The notes under the pieces are model-generated. The model saw only the letters and a program-made list of their open reading frames with translations, was not told the DNA's origin and ran no database searches. Position numbers and translations under genes: made by a program. DNA of 64,000 bases. Origin: Novosphingobium lentum NBRC 107847 (lineage in GTDB: Bacteria > Pseudomonadota > Alphaproteobacteria > Sphingomonadales > Sphingomonadaceae). Location of the stretch: NCBI RefSeq assembly GCF_001590965.1, contig NZ_BCTW01000021.1, forward strand, positions 1 to 64,000, in the 5' to 3' direction. This document shows, piece by piece, positions 51,879-62,501 of this stretch (position 1 is its first letter; each line of letters begins with the position of its first letter).

Positions 51879-53135
51879 TCAATAAGCCTGTGCGGACGCA
51901 GCGGCGGGCTTGGCGCGGCGCAGGCCGAGCCGCGTCAGCAGCGGCGGCTTGTTCGCCCGCCCGCGCGCCGCGCCCGACTTCATCACCGTGCGCCGGAACA
52001 CCATCGCGCCGGTGCGCACGATCACCATCACCCACACCACCTGATAGGCCAGCGCGACCAGATGCGGCCACAGCGCCGGTTCCTGCGCGGCGCGCGCCAG
52101 CATCGTGAACGGCGAACTGAACGGCACCGCCAGTGCCAGCCATTCCACCCACGTCCCCTGCTGGGTCAGCGCATAGCTGGCAAAGAAGAACACCATCAGC
52201 TGCAGCATCGTCACCGGCATCGACAGCGTCTGCACCTCGCGCACCGTGCTGGCCATGCCGCCGATCGAGAGGAACAGCGAGCCGAGCAGCAAGTAGGCCA
52301 TCGCGAAATACAGGAAGCCGAGCACGAAGAACAACGGCCAGCCGACCGCCGGGGTGGCCAGCACGGGCAGCGCCTTGCCGCCGAACTCGACCGCCACCGA
52401 CCCGACCACGCCCCACACCCCGATGAACACCAGGCTGACGCCCAGCATGGCGAACAGCTTGCCCAGGAACAACGCGTCCATCGGGATCGCGGCGGCGAGC
52501 ACCTCGATGATCTTGTTGCCCTTTTCCTCAACCAGGTTGGACAGCACCATGCCCGCGAGCAGCATCGTCAGCAGGAACAGCAGCGTCTGCGCGCCTTGCG
52601 CGGTCATGACGCGGCCATTGTTTTCCTTGGCCGCGCTGGTCGCCACGACTTGCGTGCGCACGTCGGGGAAGTCCTGCGGGTTGGCGACCGCAGCGCGCGC
52701 GGCGATCATCGCCATCAGGCCCTGCCACTGGCCCAGCCGCTCCGACGTGCCGGTCAGCACCGGCGCGGCCAGCGTGCCGCTGACCACTGCGGCAAGCTGG
52801 TTTCCGCCGCTGTGCAACGCGGCGCGCGCATCGAAATGCCCGGCCGCGTCGGGTTGCTGCTTCAACGGCACCAGTTCGGGCACCGCGCCGCCCAGTTCTT
52901 CGGCAAAATCGTTGCGCGCCGCGATCAGCGCCTGTCCGTCATCGCCGGCCATCGCCACACCGACTTGCGGCCGGTCGAGATCCTGCGACACCTTGGCGCC
53001 GATATTACCCGCCATCGCGCCGACCAGCACCGGAAACAGCGGGCTGAGCAGGAACAAGAGGAAGCTTTTGCGCATGATCACCGCGAGGAAATCACGCCGG
53101 GCGATCACCCAGATGCTGCGAAGCTTGCTGTTCAC
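51879..53135 (-). CDS. ABC transporter permease, NatB type
   Basis: A 418-residue membrane protein: one N-terminal helix (SFLLFLLSPLFPVLVGAMAG), a large extracytoplasmic domain, then five C-terminal helices (e.g. TLLFLLTMLLAGMVLSNLV and PVTMLQLMVFFFASYAL). The NLVEEKGNKIIEVLAAAIPM coupling segment is typical of NatB/ABC-2 permeases. NatAB exports Na+ in Bacillus; the substrate here is unknown. GTG 53135 overlaps the ATPase stop (GTGA), so subunits are made together. A basic C-terminal tail ends the protein. Confidence 0.93.
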   Translation of the reverse strand: MNSKLRSIWVIARRDFLAVIMRKSFLLFLLSPLFPVLVGAMAGNIGAKVSQDLDRPQVGVAMAGDDGQALIAARNDFAEELGGAVPELVPLKQQPDAAGHFDARAALHSGGNQLAAVVSGTLAAPVLTGTSERLGQWQGLMAMIAARAAVANPQDFPDVRTQVVATSAAKENNGRVMTAQGAQTLLFLLTMLLAGMVLSNLVEEKGNKIIEVLAAAIPMDALFLGKLFAMLGVSLVFIGVWGVVGSVAVEFGGKALPVLATPAVGWPLFFVLGFLYFAMAYLLLGSLFLSIGGMASTVREVQTLSMPVTMLQLMVFFFASYALTQQGTWVEWLALAVPFSSPFTMLARAAQEPALWPHLVALAYQVVWVMVIVRTGAMVFRRTVMKSGAARGRANKPPLLTRLGLRRAKPAAASAQAY

Positions 53136-54181
53136 TTGACGCGCTCCCTGCCGGTGACTTCGGCCTCTTCGGGCGTTTCCTCGAGCGCGCGGGCGGCCGC
53201 CTCGCCCGCGATGGCGACGAACGCATCGTGCAGCCCGGGCCGCTCGATCGACAGGCTGAGGATACCGGCATTGCCTTCGATCAGCGCGCGCAGCAGCGGT
53301 TCGACCCCGGTTTCCGGCAGCGTGAAGTGCCAGAACGCGCCCTCGCGGCGGGCGTCGGCGGGCAGTGCGGCGCGCCATGCGCCATCGGTCGCGCGCGTTT
53401 CGAGCCGCACTTGCGGGCGCAACCGGTCGCGCGCCACGTCGACCGGCCCGGCAAACGGCACTTTGCCACCTGCGATGATCGCCACCTGATCGCACAGTCG
53501 CTCGGCGTGGGCGATGACATGGGTTGAGAAGATCACCGTCGTCCCGCGCGCGGCGAGATCGCGAATCATCCGCTCCAGCTTGCCCTGATTGAGCGCGTCG
53601 AGCCCCGAAAACGGTTCGTCGAGCACCACCAGATCGGGTTCGTGGACCAGCGTGCCCAGCAATTGCACGGTCTGCGCCATGCCCTTGGACAGCTGCCGGA
53701 TCTGGCGGTCGGCGGCATAGCCCAGGCCATGCGCCTCGAGCAGCGCGCGGCCCTTGCGGCGCCCTTCCTTGAGCGGCATCCCGCGCAGCGCGGCGAGGAA
53801 CGCGATCGCCTCATACGCCTTCATCGCCGGATAGAGCCCGCGTTCTTCGGGCAGGTAGCCGACGCGCTGCGCCACTTCGGTCGGGCGTTCGTGGCCCAGC
53901 ACGCGGCGATAACCGGCATCGGGGTCGATGATCCCCAGCAACATGCGCAAGGTGGTGGTCTTGCCCGCGCCGTTGGGGCCAAGGATGCCGTAGATCGAAC
54001 CCTTGGGCACGGAGATGTCCACGCCATCGACGGCGGTGAAGCCGTCGAACCGCTTGACCAGGCCGCGCGCCTCGATGGCAAGCTCGACCGGACGCTCGAC
54101 GCTGCCGTCAGCGTCTCCATGGTGCCCGGAGGCATCCAGCGCATTGCCCGTCACGGGCCATTCCCCTAGCTCGATCTTCAT
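53132..54181 (-). CDS. ABC transporter ATP-binding protein, NatA type
   Basis: A 349-residue ABC ATPase. Walker A is GILGPNGAGKTTTLRMLLG, the signature is QLSKGMAQTVQLLG, Walker B is LVVLDEPFSGLDALN and the H-loop is STHVIAHAE. It is the ATPase for the permease encoded immediately downstream. Between the ABC domain and the C-terminus is an accessory domain of about 110 residues (VRLETRATDGAWRAALP, LPETGVEPLLRALI) of the kind found in NatA-like proteins. The first 30 residues are a variable leader; the family sequence starts near AIEARGLVKRFDG. Confidence 0.94.
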   Translation of the reverse strand: MKIELGEWPVTGNALDASGHHGDADGSVERPVELAIEARGLVKRFDGFTAVDGVDISVPKGSIYGILGPNGAGKTTTLRMLLGIIDPDAGYRRVLGHERPTEVAQRVGYLPEERGLYPAMKAYEAIAFLAALRGMPLKEGRRKGRALLEAHGLGYAADRQIRQLSKGMAQTVQLLGTLVHEPDLVVLDEPFSGLDALNQGKLERMIRDLAARGTTVIFSTHVIAHAERLCDQVAIIAGGKVPFAGPVDVARDRLRPQVRLETRATDGAWRAALPADARREGAFWHFTLPETGVEPLLRALIEGNAGILSLSIERPGLHDAFVAIAGEAAARALEETPEEAEVTGRERVK

Positions 54182-54226
54182 GGGACCCGCGTTAGCCGCG
54201 AGCCGTGAACGGGAGCACTAGCAGGT

Positions 54227-55306
54227 TTGGTTAACGGCGCATCAACTTCGCTGATCGAGCGTTTGCGCGGGGAAGCGGCGCGGCTGGGCTTCGTCGCTTG
54301 CGGCATTGCGCCCGCCACCGACGATCCGCGACAGGCCGAGCGGCTCGACACCTGGCTCGAAGCGGGGCGCCACGGTTCGATGGACTGGATGGAAAACCGC
54401 AGCGAGCAGCGGCGCGGGCCGCAATCGATGTGGCCCGAGGCGCGCAGCGTGATCGCGCTGGGCATGAGCTATGCCCCGGCCGTCGATCCGCTGGCGCTGG
54501 CGGCGCATCCGGGTCGCGCGCGGATTTCGAGCTATGCGCAAGGGTCGGACTACCACGATACGATCAAGAAGGCGCTCAAGCACCTCGCGCGCTGGCTGGT
54601 CGATGCGGCGGCGCGCGACGGCCACGGCAGCATCGGCGTCAAGGTGTTCGTCGATACCGCGCCGGTGATGGAAAAGCCGCTGGGCGAGGCGGCCGGGATC
54701 GGCTGGCAGGGCAAGCACACCAACCTGGTCAGCCGCACCCACGGCAGCTGGCTGTTTCTGGGAGCAATCTATACCACGCTTGAGGTTGTCTCCGACGCCC
54801 CTCACGCCGACCGTTGCGGGTCGTGCACCCGGTGCCAGGCCGCGTGTCCGACCGCTGCGTTTCCCGCGCCCTACCAGCTCGATGCGCGGCGCTGCATCAG
54901 CTATCTGACGATCGAGCACAAAGGCCCGATCCCGGAGGAATTCCGCGTGGCGATGGGCAACCGCATCTACGGCTGCGACGATTGCCTGGCGGTGTGCCCA
55001 TGGAACAACTTTGCCCAAAGCGCCGCCGCGAACCGCGCGTTCCTGCCCCGCGCCGAACTGGCTGCGCCGCGACTGGGCGACCTGCTCGCGCTCGACGACG
55101 CAGGCTTTCGCCAGCTGTTTTCCGGATCGCCGGTCAAGCGGATCGGGCGCAACCGCTTCGTGCGCAACTGCCTGATCGCGGCGGGCAACAGCGGGGACTT
55201 GGCGCTGCTACCGCCCGTTGACGCTTTACTGGACGATCCTGACCCGGTGGTGGCAGAGGCGGCGCAGTGGGCGCAGGCGCGACTCAGGCCGGGATCAGTT
55301 CCTTGA
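54227..55306 (+). CDS. queG: Epoxyqueuosine reductase QueG
   Basis: A 359-residue cobalamin- and Fe-S-dependent reductase making queuosine from epoxyqueuosine at tRNA position 34. The N-terminal half has [32 protein letters not shown] binds substrate. Two ferredoxin-like Cys clusters follow: [16 protein letters not shown] and [15 protein letters not shown]. The C-terminus has HEAT-like repeats. The start is TTG 54227 with GGGAG upstream. It needs B12, so cobS in the window may be related functionally. It overlaps the convergent flavoprotein gene by 23 bases. Confidence 0.95.
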   Translation: MVNGASTSLIERLRGEAARLGFVACGIAPATDDPRQAERLDTWLEAGRHGSMDWMENRSEQRRGPQSMWPEARSVIALGMSYAPAVDPLALAAHPGRARISSYAQGSDYHDTIKKALKHLARWLVDAAARDGHGSIGVKVFVDTAPVMEKPLGEAAGIGWQGKHTNLVSRTHGSWLFLGAIYTTLEVVSDAPHADRCGSCTRCQAACPTAAFPAPYQLDARRCISYLTIEHKGPIPEEFRVAMGNRIYGCDDCLAVCPWNNFAQSAAANRAFLPRAELAAPRLGDLLALDDAGFRQLFSGSPVKRIGRNRFVRNCLIAAGNSGDLALLPPVDALLDDPDPVVAEAAQWAQARLRPGSVP

Positions 55307-56516
55307 GCGGGGTCGCGGCATCGGCCAGCCGGTCGATGTCGGGCGTGGCGCGCGCTTCCACCAGCTTGCGGCCGCCGACATAGTCCTTGACCATGTTGAC
55401 GCAATCGAGCGCGATCACCCGGCCGGCCTTGAGGTAGACCACCGAGAAGCTGCGCGTCGCGGGATCGCCGCGCAGCACGGTCTGATCGTGGCCGGTCGAC
55501 AGGCCCACCGTCTGCAGGCGCAAGTCATACTGGTTCGACCAGAACCACGGCGTCGCCTTGTACGGATGGAGATCGCCGCAGATCGCCTTGGCCACGGTGG
55601 TGCCCATGTCGTTGGCGTTCTGCACCGATTCCAGGCGGATCACCGCGCCTTCGGCAAAGTCGCTGGCGTGCGCCGCGCAATCGCCGATCGCGAAGACATC
55701 GGGCAGGTTGGTGCGGCAGAATTCGTCCACGTCGACGCCGTTGCCGCCCGCCGCGCCGGCCAGCAGCAGCGGCGCGATCGCCGGAATGATGCCGATGCCC
55801 ACGATCACGATTTCGGCGGGCAGCACCGATCCATCGGCCATGCGCACGCCGGTGACCTTGCCGCCGTTGCCTTCGAGGCAATCGACCATCGCGCCGGTGT
55901 GCAGATCGACTCCGTGCGCGCGGTGTTCGGCCTCATAGAACGCCGACAGGTCCTCGCCCGCGACGCGCGCCAGCACGCGCGGCAGCGCTTCGAGCAGGGT
56001 GACGTGGCAATCGAGCTTGGTCAGCACCGCCGCCGCCTCCAGCCCGATGTAGCCGCCGCCGATCACCACCGCGCGCCGCGCACCGCCATCGAGTTCGCCC
56101 ATCAGCCGGTCGACATCGGCGCGGGTGCGGATGCCGTGCACGCCGGCAAGGTCCGCTCCGGCGCACGACAGCTTGCGCGGATCGCCGCCGGTGGCCCAGA
56201 CGAGCTTGCCGTACTGCACGGCGTTGCCGTCGGACAGCGTCAGGACTTTGGTGGCGGCATCGACCGCGGTCACTTCGGTGCCGAGCATCAGTGTCACCGC
56301 CTTGTCCGCCCAGAACTGCGGCGGGCGGATGTACAGACGCTCGAACGTCTTTTCGCGCGCGAGGTATTCCTTGGACAGCGGCGGGCGCTCGTACGGCGCC
56401 TCGGGTTCGCGCCCGATCATCAGGACCGTGCCTTCGAAACCCTGGTTGCGCAGCATCAGCGCGACTTGTGCCCCGCCGTGGCCGGCCCCGACGATGACTA
56501 CGTCAGCCTGTTGCAT
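55284..56516 (-). CDS. FAD-dependent ferredoxin-reductase-like oxidoreductase
   Basis: A 410-residue flavoprotein of the putidaredoxin/rubredoxin reductase family. FAD Rossmann [18 protein letters not shown], the second dinucleotide fold [17 protein letters not shown] for NADH, and [13 protein letters not shown] for the FAD-binding end are visible; the C-terminal domain includes [13 protein letters not shown]. Such enzymes reduce ferredoxins that feed P450s or dioxygenases; a P450 gene lies 3.5 kb away on the same strand, but no ferredoxin is adjacent. The 3' end overlaps queG on the opposite strand. Confidence 0.93.
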   Translation of the reverse strand: MQQADVVIVGAGHGGAQVALMLRNQGFEGTVLMIGREPEAPYERPPLSKEYLAREKTFERLYIRPPQFWADKAVTLMLGTEVTAVDAATKVLTLSDGNAVQYGKLVWATGGDPRKLSCAGADLAGVHGIRTRADVDRLMGELDGGARRAVVIGGGYIGLEAAAVLTKLDCHVTLLEALPRVLARVAGEDLSAFYEAEHRAHGVDLHTGAMVDCLEGNGGKVTGVRMADGSVLPAEIVIVGIGIIPAIAPLLLAGAAGGNGVDVDEFCRTNLPDVFAIGDCAAHASDFAEGAVIRLESVQNANDMGTTVAKAICGDLHPYKATPWFWSNQYDLRLQTVGLSTGHDQTVLRGDPATRSFSVVYLKAGRVIALDCVNMVKDYVGGRKLVEARATPDIDRLADAATPLKELIPA

Positions 56517-56620
56517 TCGAATCCTCCCGCTTGTTCGGGCGGATTTGGGGAAAACCGGCCCCCCGTCAAGCCACGATCATGTCACGCAGCGCTCAACTCG
56601 CGCGGCATTGCCCGGCACGA

Positions 56621-59600
56621 TCACCGGGCGAGCAGGTTGCGCGCCTGGCTGGCGATCTGCGCCAGCATCGCCGGGGCGACCGGCGCGACGACTTGCGCGC
56701 GGCCGACGAGGCGGCGGAACTGGCGGATGTGTTCGGCATGTCCTGCCACCCATTTGCCGACGAACGCGGCGGGCGGCTCGCGCCGCGCACGGGCCAGGAA
56801 ATCGAGCCGCATCTGCTGGAAATCGCGGGCCAGCCCGGCCACCAGCAGGCGCTCCCACGGATCGGACGGGTTCATCCGGCTGGCGGTCTGCTGCGCCCAG
56901 TCGAGCCCCAGCTGCGCCCCGAGATCCGAAAACGCTCGCGTAAGCTCGCCCGGATCGGTGCGGCTGTCGGCTGCCAGCCGGGCCAGGCCGATCGCCCCGT
57001 CGAGATCGAACAGGTGGACCACGCTGGCCGCCGCATCGTCGGGCGCGCCGGCATGCGCCAGTTCCTGCGCCATGCGCCCGGCCTGCGTGCGCGCCTCGTC
57101 GTTGAGCAGGCTGCCCGTCCCGGCCGACAGCGCGGCCACGCCCTTGGCCAGATCGGCGATCATCCGGCTCGGCTGGGTCTTGCCGCGCCCGGTGCGGATC
57201 AGGTCGGCCATGTGGCTGCGCATGGCCGCCGCGGCGCGATCGAACAGCAGCAGGCGCGCCTCTTCGGGCATTGCTGCATGTTCCAGCCGGTCCCAGATTG
57301 CGGGCATGCCCAGCAGGCGTTCGGCCGCGATGAACGCGGCGGCGACTTGCGCCAGCGTGGTGCCTTCTTCCTCGACCAGTTCGAACGGATGGATCATCCC
57401 CATCCGGTTGACCATGCGGTTGGCCAGCTTGGTCGCGATGATCTCGCGCCGCAGCCGGTGGCCGAGGATTTCCTTGCGGAACTTGACCTGCATCGGCGTG
57501 GGGAACGCGGCGAGCAGTTCATCGGCCAGCCCGACATCATCGGGCACGTCGCTGTCTTCCAGCGCGCGTTGCAGCACCAGCTTGGCGCTCGACAACACCA
57601 CCGCCAGTTCGGGCCGGGTCAGCCCGCGACCGTCGGTGGCACGGCGGGCAAAGGTATCGCCATCGGCCAGCCCTTCGGTGCGGCGGTCGAGGTCGCCGCT
57701 TTCCTCCAGCTGTTCGATCAGGCGCGAATAGGATGCGGTCGAGCGCGGCCCCGCACTGCGCGCGATCGACAGGCACAGCGCCTGCAGCCGGTTGTCCTCG
57801 AGCACCAGCGCGGCGACTTCGTCCGTCATCGCCACGAGCAGCCTGACCCGCGCCTTCTCGGTCAGCCGGCCGCTGCGCTTGGCGGCGGCCAGGGCGATCT
57901 TGATGTTGACCTCGTTGTCCGAGCAATCGACGCCCGCCGAATTGTCGATGAAATCGGTGTTGATGCGCCCGCCCTGGCCCAGGTTGCCGTCGAGCGCGAA
58001 CTCGATCCGCCCGGCCTGCGTCGCGCCGAGGTTGGCGCCTTCGCCGATCACCTTGACCCGCAGGTCCTCGCCGTTGACGCGGATCGCGTCGTTGGCGGGA
58101 TCGCCGACCGCCACGTTGTTCTCGACCGCCGCCTTCACATACGTGCCGATGCCGCCGAACCACAGCAGGTCCATCCGCGCCTTCAGGATCGCGCTGATCA
58201 GTGTTTCGGGATCGATTTCGGCCACATCGAGATCGAGCATCTCGCGCACTTGCGCCGACAGCGGAATGCTCTTGAGCGTGCGCGGGAACACCCCGCCGCC
58301 CGCCGAGATCAGCGTGGCGTCGTAATCGGCCCAGCTCGAACGCGGCAGCGCGAACAGGCGGGCGCGTTCGGCCCAGCTCGTCGCCGGATCGGGATCGGGG
58401 TCGAGGAAAATGTGGCGGTGATCGAATGCGGCGACCAGCTGGATCGCCTTCGACAGCAGCATGCCGTTGCCGAACACATCGCCCGACATGTCGCCGCAGC
58501 CCGCGACGCGCACCGGGTCGGCCTGCACATCGACGCCGCGTTCGAGGAAGTGCCGCTGGACCGACAGCCATGCACCGCGCGCGGTGATGCCCATCGCCTT
58601 GTGATCGTAGCCCTTCGATCCGCCGCTGGCGAACGCATCGTCGAGCCAGAAGTCGCGGGCTTCCGCGATGGCGTTGGCAACGTCGGAGAACGTCGCGGTG
58701 CCCTTGTCGGCGGCGACCACGAAATACGGGTCCTCGCCATCGTGGCACAGCACGCCTTCGGGATGGACCACGCGCGCGCCGACGATGTTGTCGGTCACCG
58801 ACAGCAGGCTGCGGATGAACAGCTGGTAGCTCGCCTTGCCCTCGGCCAGCCAGCCGTCGCGGTCCTTCACCGGATCGGGCAGCTGCTTGGGATAGAACCC
58901 GCCCTTGGCGCCGGTGGGCACGATCACCGCGTTCTTGACGCGCTGCGCCTTCATCAGCCCGAGCACTTCGGTGCGGAAGTCGTCGCGCCGGTCGGACCAG
59001 CGCAAGCCGCCGCGCGCCACCGGCCCGGCGCGCAAGTGGATGCCTTCGACACGGGGGCTGTAGACGAAGATCTCGCGCCACGGCACCGGGCGCGGCAGCC
59101 CGGGCACGAGCGTGGAATCGAGCTTGAACACCAGCGATTCGCGCGCCGAAGGAGCGAACGCGTTGGTGCGCAGGATCGCATCGCCCAACGAACGGAACGC
59201 GCGCAACAGGCGATCGTCGTTGATCGCCGCCACGCCCGACAGGCCGGTGCGGATGCGGTCGGCCGAGGCGGCCAGCGCTGCGTCGCGATCTCCCACGAAC
59301 GCCGGATCGTGGCGCACCGCGAACGCGTCGATCAGCCCCTGGGCGACGTCGGGCGCGTTCTTCAACGCATCGACCACGGTGGGAATGCCGAAGCCGAGCC
59401 CGGCCTGGCGCAAGTAGCGGAACCACGCGCGCAGCCAGTTCGCCTCGCGCGCGCCGAGCCCGGTGGCGACGATCAGGCGGTTGAACGCGTCGTCCTCGGC
59501 CACGCCGTTGAGCACGGCGGCAATCGCGTGCTCGATCGGCGCGGCGCGTTCCAGCAGCGTGTCGGCGCTGCAATCGCTGGGCAGATCAAGCAGGAAATCG

Positions 59601-61384
59601 TGGATGAAGCCGAGCGCGCCGCCCTGCAGCGGCGTGGGCACTTCCTCGAGCACGCGGAAGCCGAAGTTTTCGACCACCGGCACCGCATCCGACAGCACGA
59701 TCGCGCCTTCGCGCTGGTACAGTTTCAGCCGCAGGGCTGGGTCGCCGGGCAGGCGATGGAGCCGCGCGGCGCGGCGCGGCGCATCCTCGCCCGACAGGCC
59801 GCGCAGCGTGATGATGTCGCGCGCCGCCTCGGCCGCGCCCGACGCCGCGCGATAGGCTTCGGGAAACGCATCGGCATAACGCGCGGCGATGGCGGCGGCG
59901 CGCGATGGCTCCTCGATCGCGGCGAGTTCGGCCTCGACCGCCTTGGGCCAGCCGCGCACCATCGCCTGCAACGCGGCATCGAGCACCGCCTCGTCGGGCG
60001 CGGCATCGCCTTCGCGGATATCGAGTACGAACCGCAGCAGCGCCAGGCTGCTGCCCTCGACCGACAGGCTCCAGTCCATGACTTGCGCCTTGGCGGCGGA
60101 TTCGAGCATCGCCTGCACCGTGTTGCGGATCTCGGTCGAGAACACGTCGCGCGGCAGCCACACGAACGCGAACAGATGGCGCGCGAGCGGCGCCCGGACC
60201 AGCGCCAGGCGGGGACGCGGGCGGTCGACCAGGCTCATCATGGTCGTGGCGATGCGTTCGAGATCGGCATCGCCGAAGCTCACCAGCAGGTCGTGCGGCA
60301 GCGCGGTCAGCGCGTGGACCAGCGCCTTGCCCGCGTGGCCCGCCGGATCGAACCCGAACTTGGCCATCAACGCGGCGGTCTGGCTGCGCAGGCGCGGGAT
60401 GCGATCCGGCAGCGCGGCCAATGCGGCGCTGGTCCACACCCCGACGTGGACCGACAGCGCCACGACCTTGCCGCCTTCGCTGCGCGGCACGATGAACAGA
60501 TCGAGGGGCACGCGCCGGTGGACGTTGGCGATGCGGTTGGCCTTGATCACCAGCGGCATGTGCCGCGCCTCGGCCCCGGCCCGGCGCGGATGGTCGAACC
60601 AGGCAAAGGCGCGCTCGAACGAGGCGGGCGCGAGCAACTGGCGCGCGCTTTTGCGACAGATGCCGAGCAGGCCCGACTGGCTGCCATCACGCCGCCGGGT
60701 GACGTGGCCCAACTGCGTCAGCATGTCGCCCGCCAGCCATTGCAGCAGCGCCGCGCCTTCGGCATCGGGCAGCGTAGCGGCATCTTCGATCATCGCCAGC
60801 CGCAGCTTGGGCCAGTCGGTCACCGCCGCGCGGACATCGGCGAGCGTGGCCGCCAGATCGTCCGCCAGCACGCGCCGCAGCCGCGCGTCGGCACGGTCGG
60901 TTTCGACGTAGATGATCGATTCGCGACGCTCGGCCGGATTGTCGGACGGGGTCGCGGCGGTCGGGTCGCAAGCCGGCATGTCGCGCAGATGCCCAGCCTC
61001 GTCGCGCCGGACGGCGACCACCGGGTGCAGCAGCCGGTCGATCGCCAGCCCGCGCGCCGCGATCGAATCGACCAGGAACGGCATGTCGTCGTTGATCAGG
61101 GCGATGCGCAAATAGCGTTCGCCGGTCTTGCCGCCGACGCTTTCGATCGCGATCCTCGCGTCGGCATCGGGACGGTCCATCGCGGCGTGGAGCGTGAAGC
61201 GGGCCGCAGCTTCGATCCGGGCAGGGTCGAATTCGGCGGCTTCACCCGGCAGGAGCGAGCCGGCAAAGCGCCGCGAGAGTTCGCTCACGAGCTTGGCGGG
61301 CAGCCGCGCAGGCTTGGCGGCGGCCGATTCGGCAGCGGCATCGGAAGCGGTTTCGGCGGATTTATCAGCGGTCTTGCTGGCCAT
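56621..61384 (-). CDS. NAD-specific glutamate dehydrogenase, large (GDH180-type)
   Basis: A 1587-residue enzyme of the large NAD-GDH class, oxidatively deaminating glutamate to 2-oxoglutarate. An N-terminal ACT-like regulatory part (KLVSELSRRFAGSLLPGEA, YVETDRADARLRRVLADDL) precedes the catalytic core with VARGGLRWSDRRDDFRTEVLG, PTGAKGGFYPKQLPDP and a NAD-binding region (GCGDMSGDVFGNGMLLS). A long C-terminal domain follows. Length and order match the family (about 1600 residues), and the start MASKTADKSAE is the only good one. It probably runs catabolically. Confidence 0.97.
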   Translation of the reverse strand: MASKTADKSAETASDAAAESAAAKPARLPAKLVSELSRRFAGSLLPGEAAEFDPARIEAAARFTLHAAMDRPDADARIAIESVGGKTGERYLRIALINDDMPFLVDSIAARGLAIDRLLHPVVAVRRDEAGHLRDMPACDPTAATPSDNPAERRESIIYVETDRADARLRRVLADDLAATLADVRAAVTDWPKLRLAMIEDAATLPDAEGAALLQWLAGDMLTQLGHVTRRRDGSQSGLLGICRKSARQLLAPASFERAFAWFDHPRRAGAEARHMPLVIKANRIANVHRRVPLDLFIVPRSEGGKVVALSVHVGVWTSAALAALPDRIPRLRSQTAALMAKFGFDPAGHAGKALVHALTALPHDLLVSFGDADLERIATTMMSLVDRPRPRLALVRAPLARHLFAFVWLPRDVFSTEIRNTVQAMLESAAKAQVMDWSLSVEGSSLALLRFVLDIREGDAAPDEAVLDAALQAMVRGWPKAVEAELAAIEEPSRAAAIAARYADAFPEAYRAASGAAEAARDIITLRGLSGEDAPRRAARLHRLPGDPALRLKLYQREGAIVLSDAVPVVENFGFRVLEEVPTPLQGGALGFIHDFLLDLPSDCSADTLLERAAPIEHAIAAVLNGVAEDDAFNRLIVATGLGAREANWLRAWFRYLRQAGLGFGIPTVVDALKNAPDVAQGLIDAFAVRHDPAFVGDRDAALAASADRIRTGLSGVAAINDDRLLRAFRSLGDAILRTNAFAPSARESLVFKLDSTLVPGLPRPVPWREIFVYSPRVEGIHLRAGPVARGGLRWSDRRDDFRTEVLGLMKAQRVKNAVIVPTGAKGGFYPKQLPDPVKDRDGWLAEGKASYQLFIRSLLSVTDNIVGARVVHPEGVLCHDGEDPYFVVAADKGTATFSDVANAIAEARDFWLDDAFASGGSKGYDHKAMGITARGAWLSVQRHFLERGVDVQADPVRVAGCGDMSGDVFGNGMLLSKAIQLVAAFDHRHIFLDPDPDPATSWAERARLFALPRSSWADYDATLISAGGGVFPRTLKSIPLSAQVREMLDLDVAEIDPETLISAILKARMDLLWFGGIGTYVKAAVENNVAVGDPANDAIRVNGEDLRVKVIGEGANLGATQAGRIEFALDGNLGQGGRINTDFIDNSAGVDCSDNEVNIKIALAAAKRSGRLTEKARVRLLVAMTDEVAALVLEDNRLQALCLSIARSAGPRSTASYSRLIEQLEESGDLDRRTEGLADGDTFARRATDGRGLTRPELAVVLSSAKLVLQRALEDSDVPDDVGLADELLAAFPTPMQVKFRKEILGHRLRREIIATKLANRMVNRMGMIHPFELVEEEGTTLAQVAAAFIAAERLLGMPAIWDRLEHAAMPEEARLLLFDRAAAAMRSHMADLIRTGRGKTQPSRMIADLAKGVAALSAGTGSLLNDEARTQAGRMAQELAHAGAPDDAAASVVHLFDLDGAIGLARLAADSRTDPGELTRAFSDLGAQLGLDWAQQTASRMNPSDPWERLLVAGLARDFQQMRLDFLARARREPPAAFVGKWVAGHAEHIRQFRRLVGRAQVVAPVAPAMLAQIASQARNLLAR

Positions 61385-61504
61385 GGCGATCTTCCCCGGC
61401 TCTGTCGTGCGCGATGAACTTGTGTCGCGCCCTTATAATTTTATGTCGTGTTCGTGAAGTAATAATTCACATGCTATACGAGCGACCCGCACCGGGCAAG
61501 CACG

Positions 61505-62488
61505 TCACAACCCTTGCGTCGCCTGCATCGCCAGGTCGAGCGAGCGCAGACGGGCGGCGGGGTCGTACGTCGATCCGGCCAGGATCAGTTCATCGGCCTG
61601 CGTGCGATCCTGGAACGCGGCGAGCGCGGCACGCACCGTGTCGACGCTGCCGATCGCGCTGGCGTGGCGCATGTGTTCGATCATCTTGCGCGCTGGCGGC
61701 GGCAGGCTGTCACGATAGCCCGCGACCGGTGGCTGGAGCTTGCCGGGGTTGCCGCTGCGCAGCGCGACGAAGCTCTGGTCCATCGACGAAGCCAGCAGCA
61801 TCGCTTCCTCATCAGTATCGGCGGCGAATACGTTCATCGCGGCCATGACGTGCGGCTGGGCGAGGCCCGGCGAAGGCTGGAATCGCTCACGGTACAGCGC
61901 CAGCGCGTCATCGAGTTGCGCGGGCGCGAAATGCGAGGCGAACGCATAGGGCAGGCCGAGCATCGCGGCAAGTTGCGCGCCGAACAGGCTCGACCCCAGG
62001 ATCCACATCTCGACCGCCGCGCCCTTGCCCGGCGTGGCCTGCAGCGCCAGCCGCGCATCGCCTTCGAACAGCGCGCGCAGTTCGACCACGTCCTGCGGGA
62101 AATCTTCGGCGGCGCGGTGTATGTCTTTGCGCAAGGCATGGACGATGCGCCCATCCGCCCCCGGCGCGCGGCCCAGGCCGAGGTCGATCCGGCCGGGATA
62201 GAGCGCTTCCAGTGTGCCGAACTGTTCGGCGATCACCAGCGGGTTGTGGTTGGGCAGCATGATCCCGCCCGCGCCGATGCGGATCGTGGTGGTGTCGTGC
62301 GCGACATGCGCCAGCGTGACGGCGGTGGCGGCGCTGGCGATGCCTTCCATGCCGTGGTGCTCGGCAATCCAGAAGCGATGATAGCCCAGCGTCTCGGCAT
62401 GACGGGCCAGCGCGGCCGACTGCGCCAGCGCCGCGCCGATCGAACCCCCTTCGATCACCGGGACGAGATCGAGCACCGAAAGTTTCAT
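61505..62488 (-). CDS. LLM class flavin-dependent oxidoreductase
   Basis: A 327-residue luciferase-like monooxygenase of the MsnO8/alkanal-type single-component group. [40 protein letters not shown] and [11 protein letters not shown] are hallmark segments of the TIM barrel; the flavin is FMN supplied by a reductase. The substrate cannot be predicted. It precedes a TPR-protein gene by 13 bases in the order of transcription, after the hydrolase and TPR genes. Confidence 0.93.
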   Translation of the reverse strand: MKLSVLDLVPVIEGGSIGAALAQSAALARHAETLGYHRFWIAEHHGMEGIASAATAVTLAHVAHDTTTIRIGAGGIMLPNHNPLVIAEQFGTLEALYPGRIDLGLGRAPGADGRIVHALRKDIHRAAEDFPQDVVELRALFEGDARLALQATPGKGAAVEMWILGSSLFGAQLAAMLGLPYAFASHFAPAQLDDALALYRERFQPSPGLAQPHVMAAMNVFAADTDEEAMLLASSMDQSFVALRSGNPGKLQPPVAGYRDSLPPPARKMIEHMRHASAIGSVDTVRAALAAFQDRTQADELILAGSTYDPAARLRSLDLAMQATQGL

Positions 62489-62501
62489 GATGGGATACGT
62501 T

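Noticed and set aside
51534..53489. A 651-codon open frame on plus opposite the P450 and ABC permease genes
   Set aside because: Arg/His/Gln-rich translation with no motif; the minus-strand genes carry clear P450 and NatB signatures.
56531..61417. A 1628-codon open frame on plus, antisense to the glutamate dehydrogenase gene
   Set aside because: The translated product has low-complexity Arg/Gln/His/Ala composition and no family motif, while the minus strand encodes a full known enzyme. High GC and codon bias of the real gene remove stops from the opposite frame.
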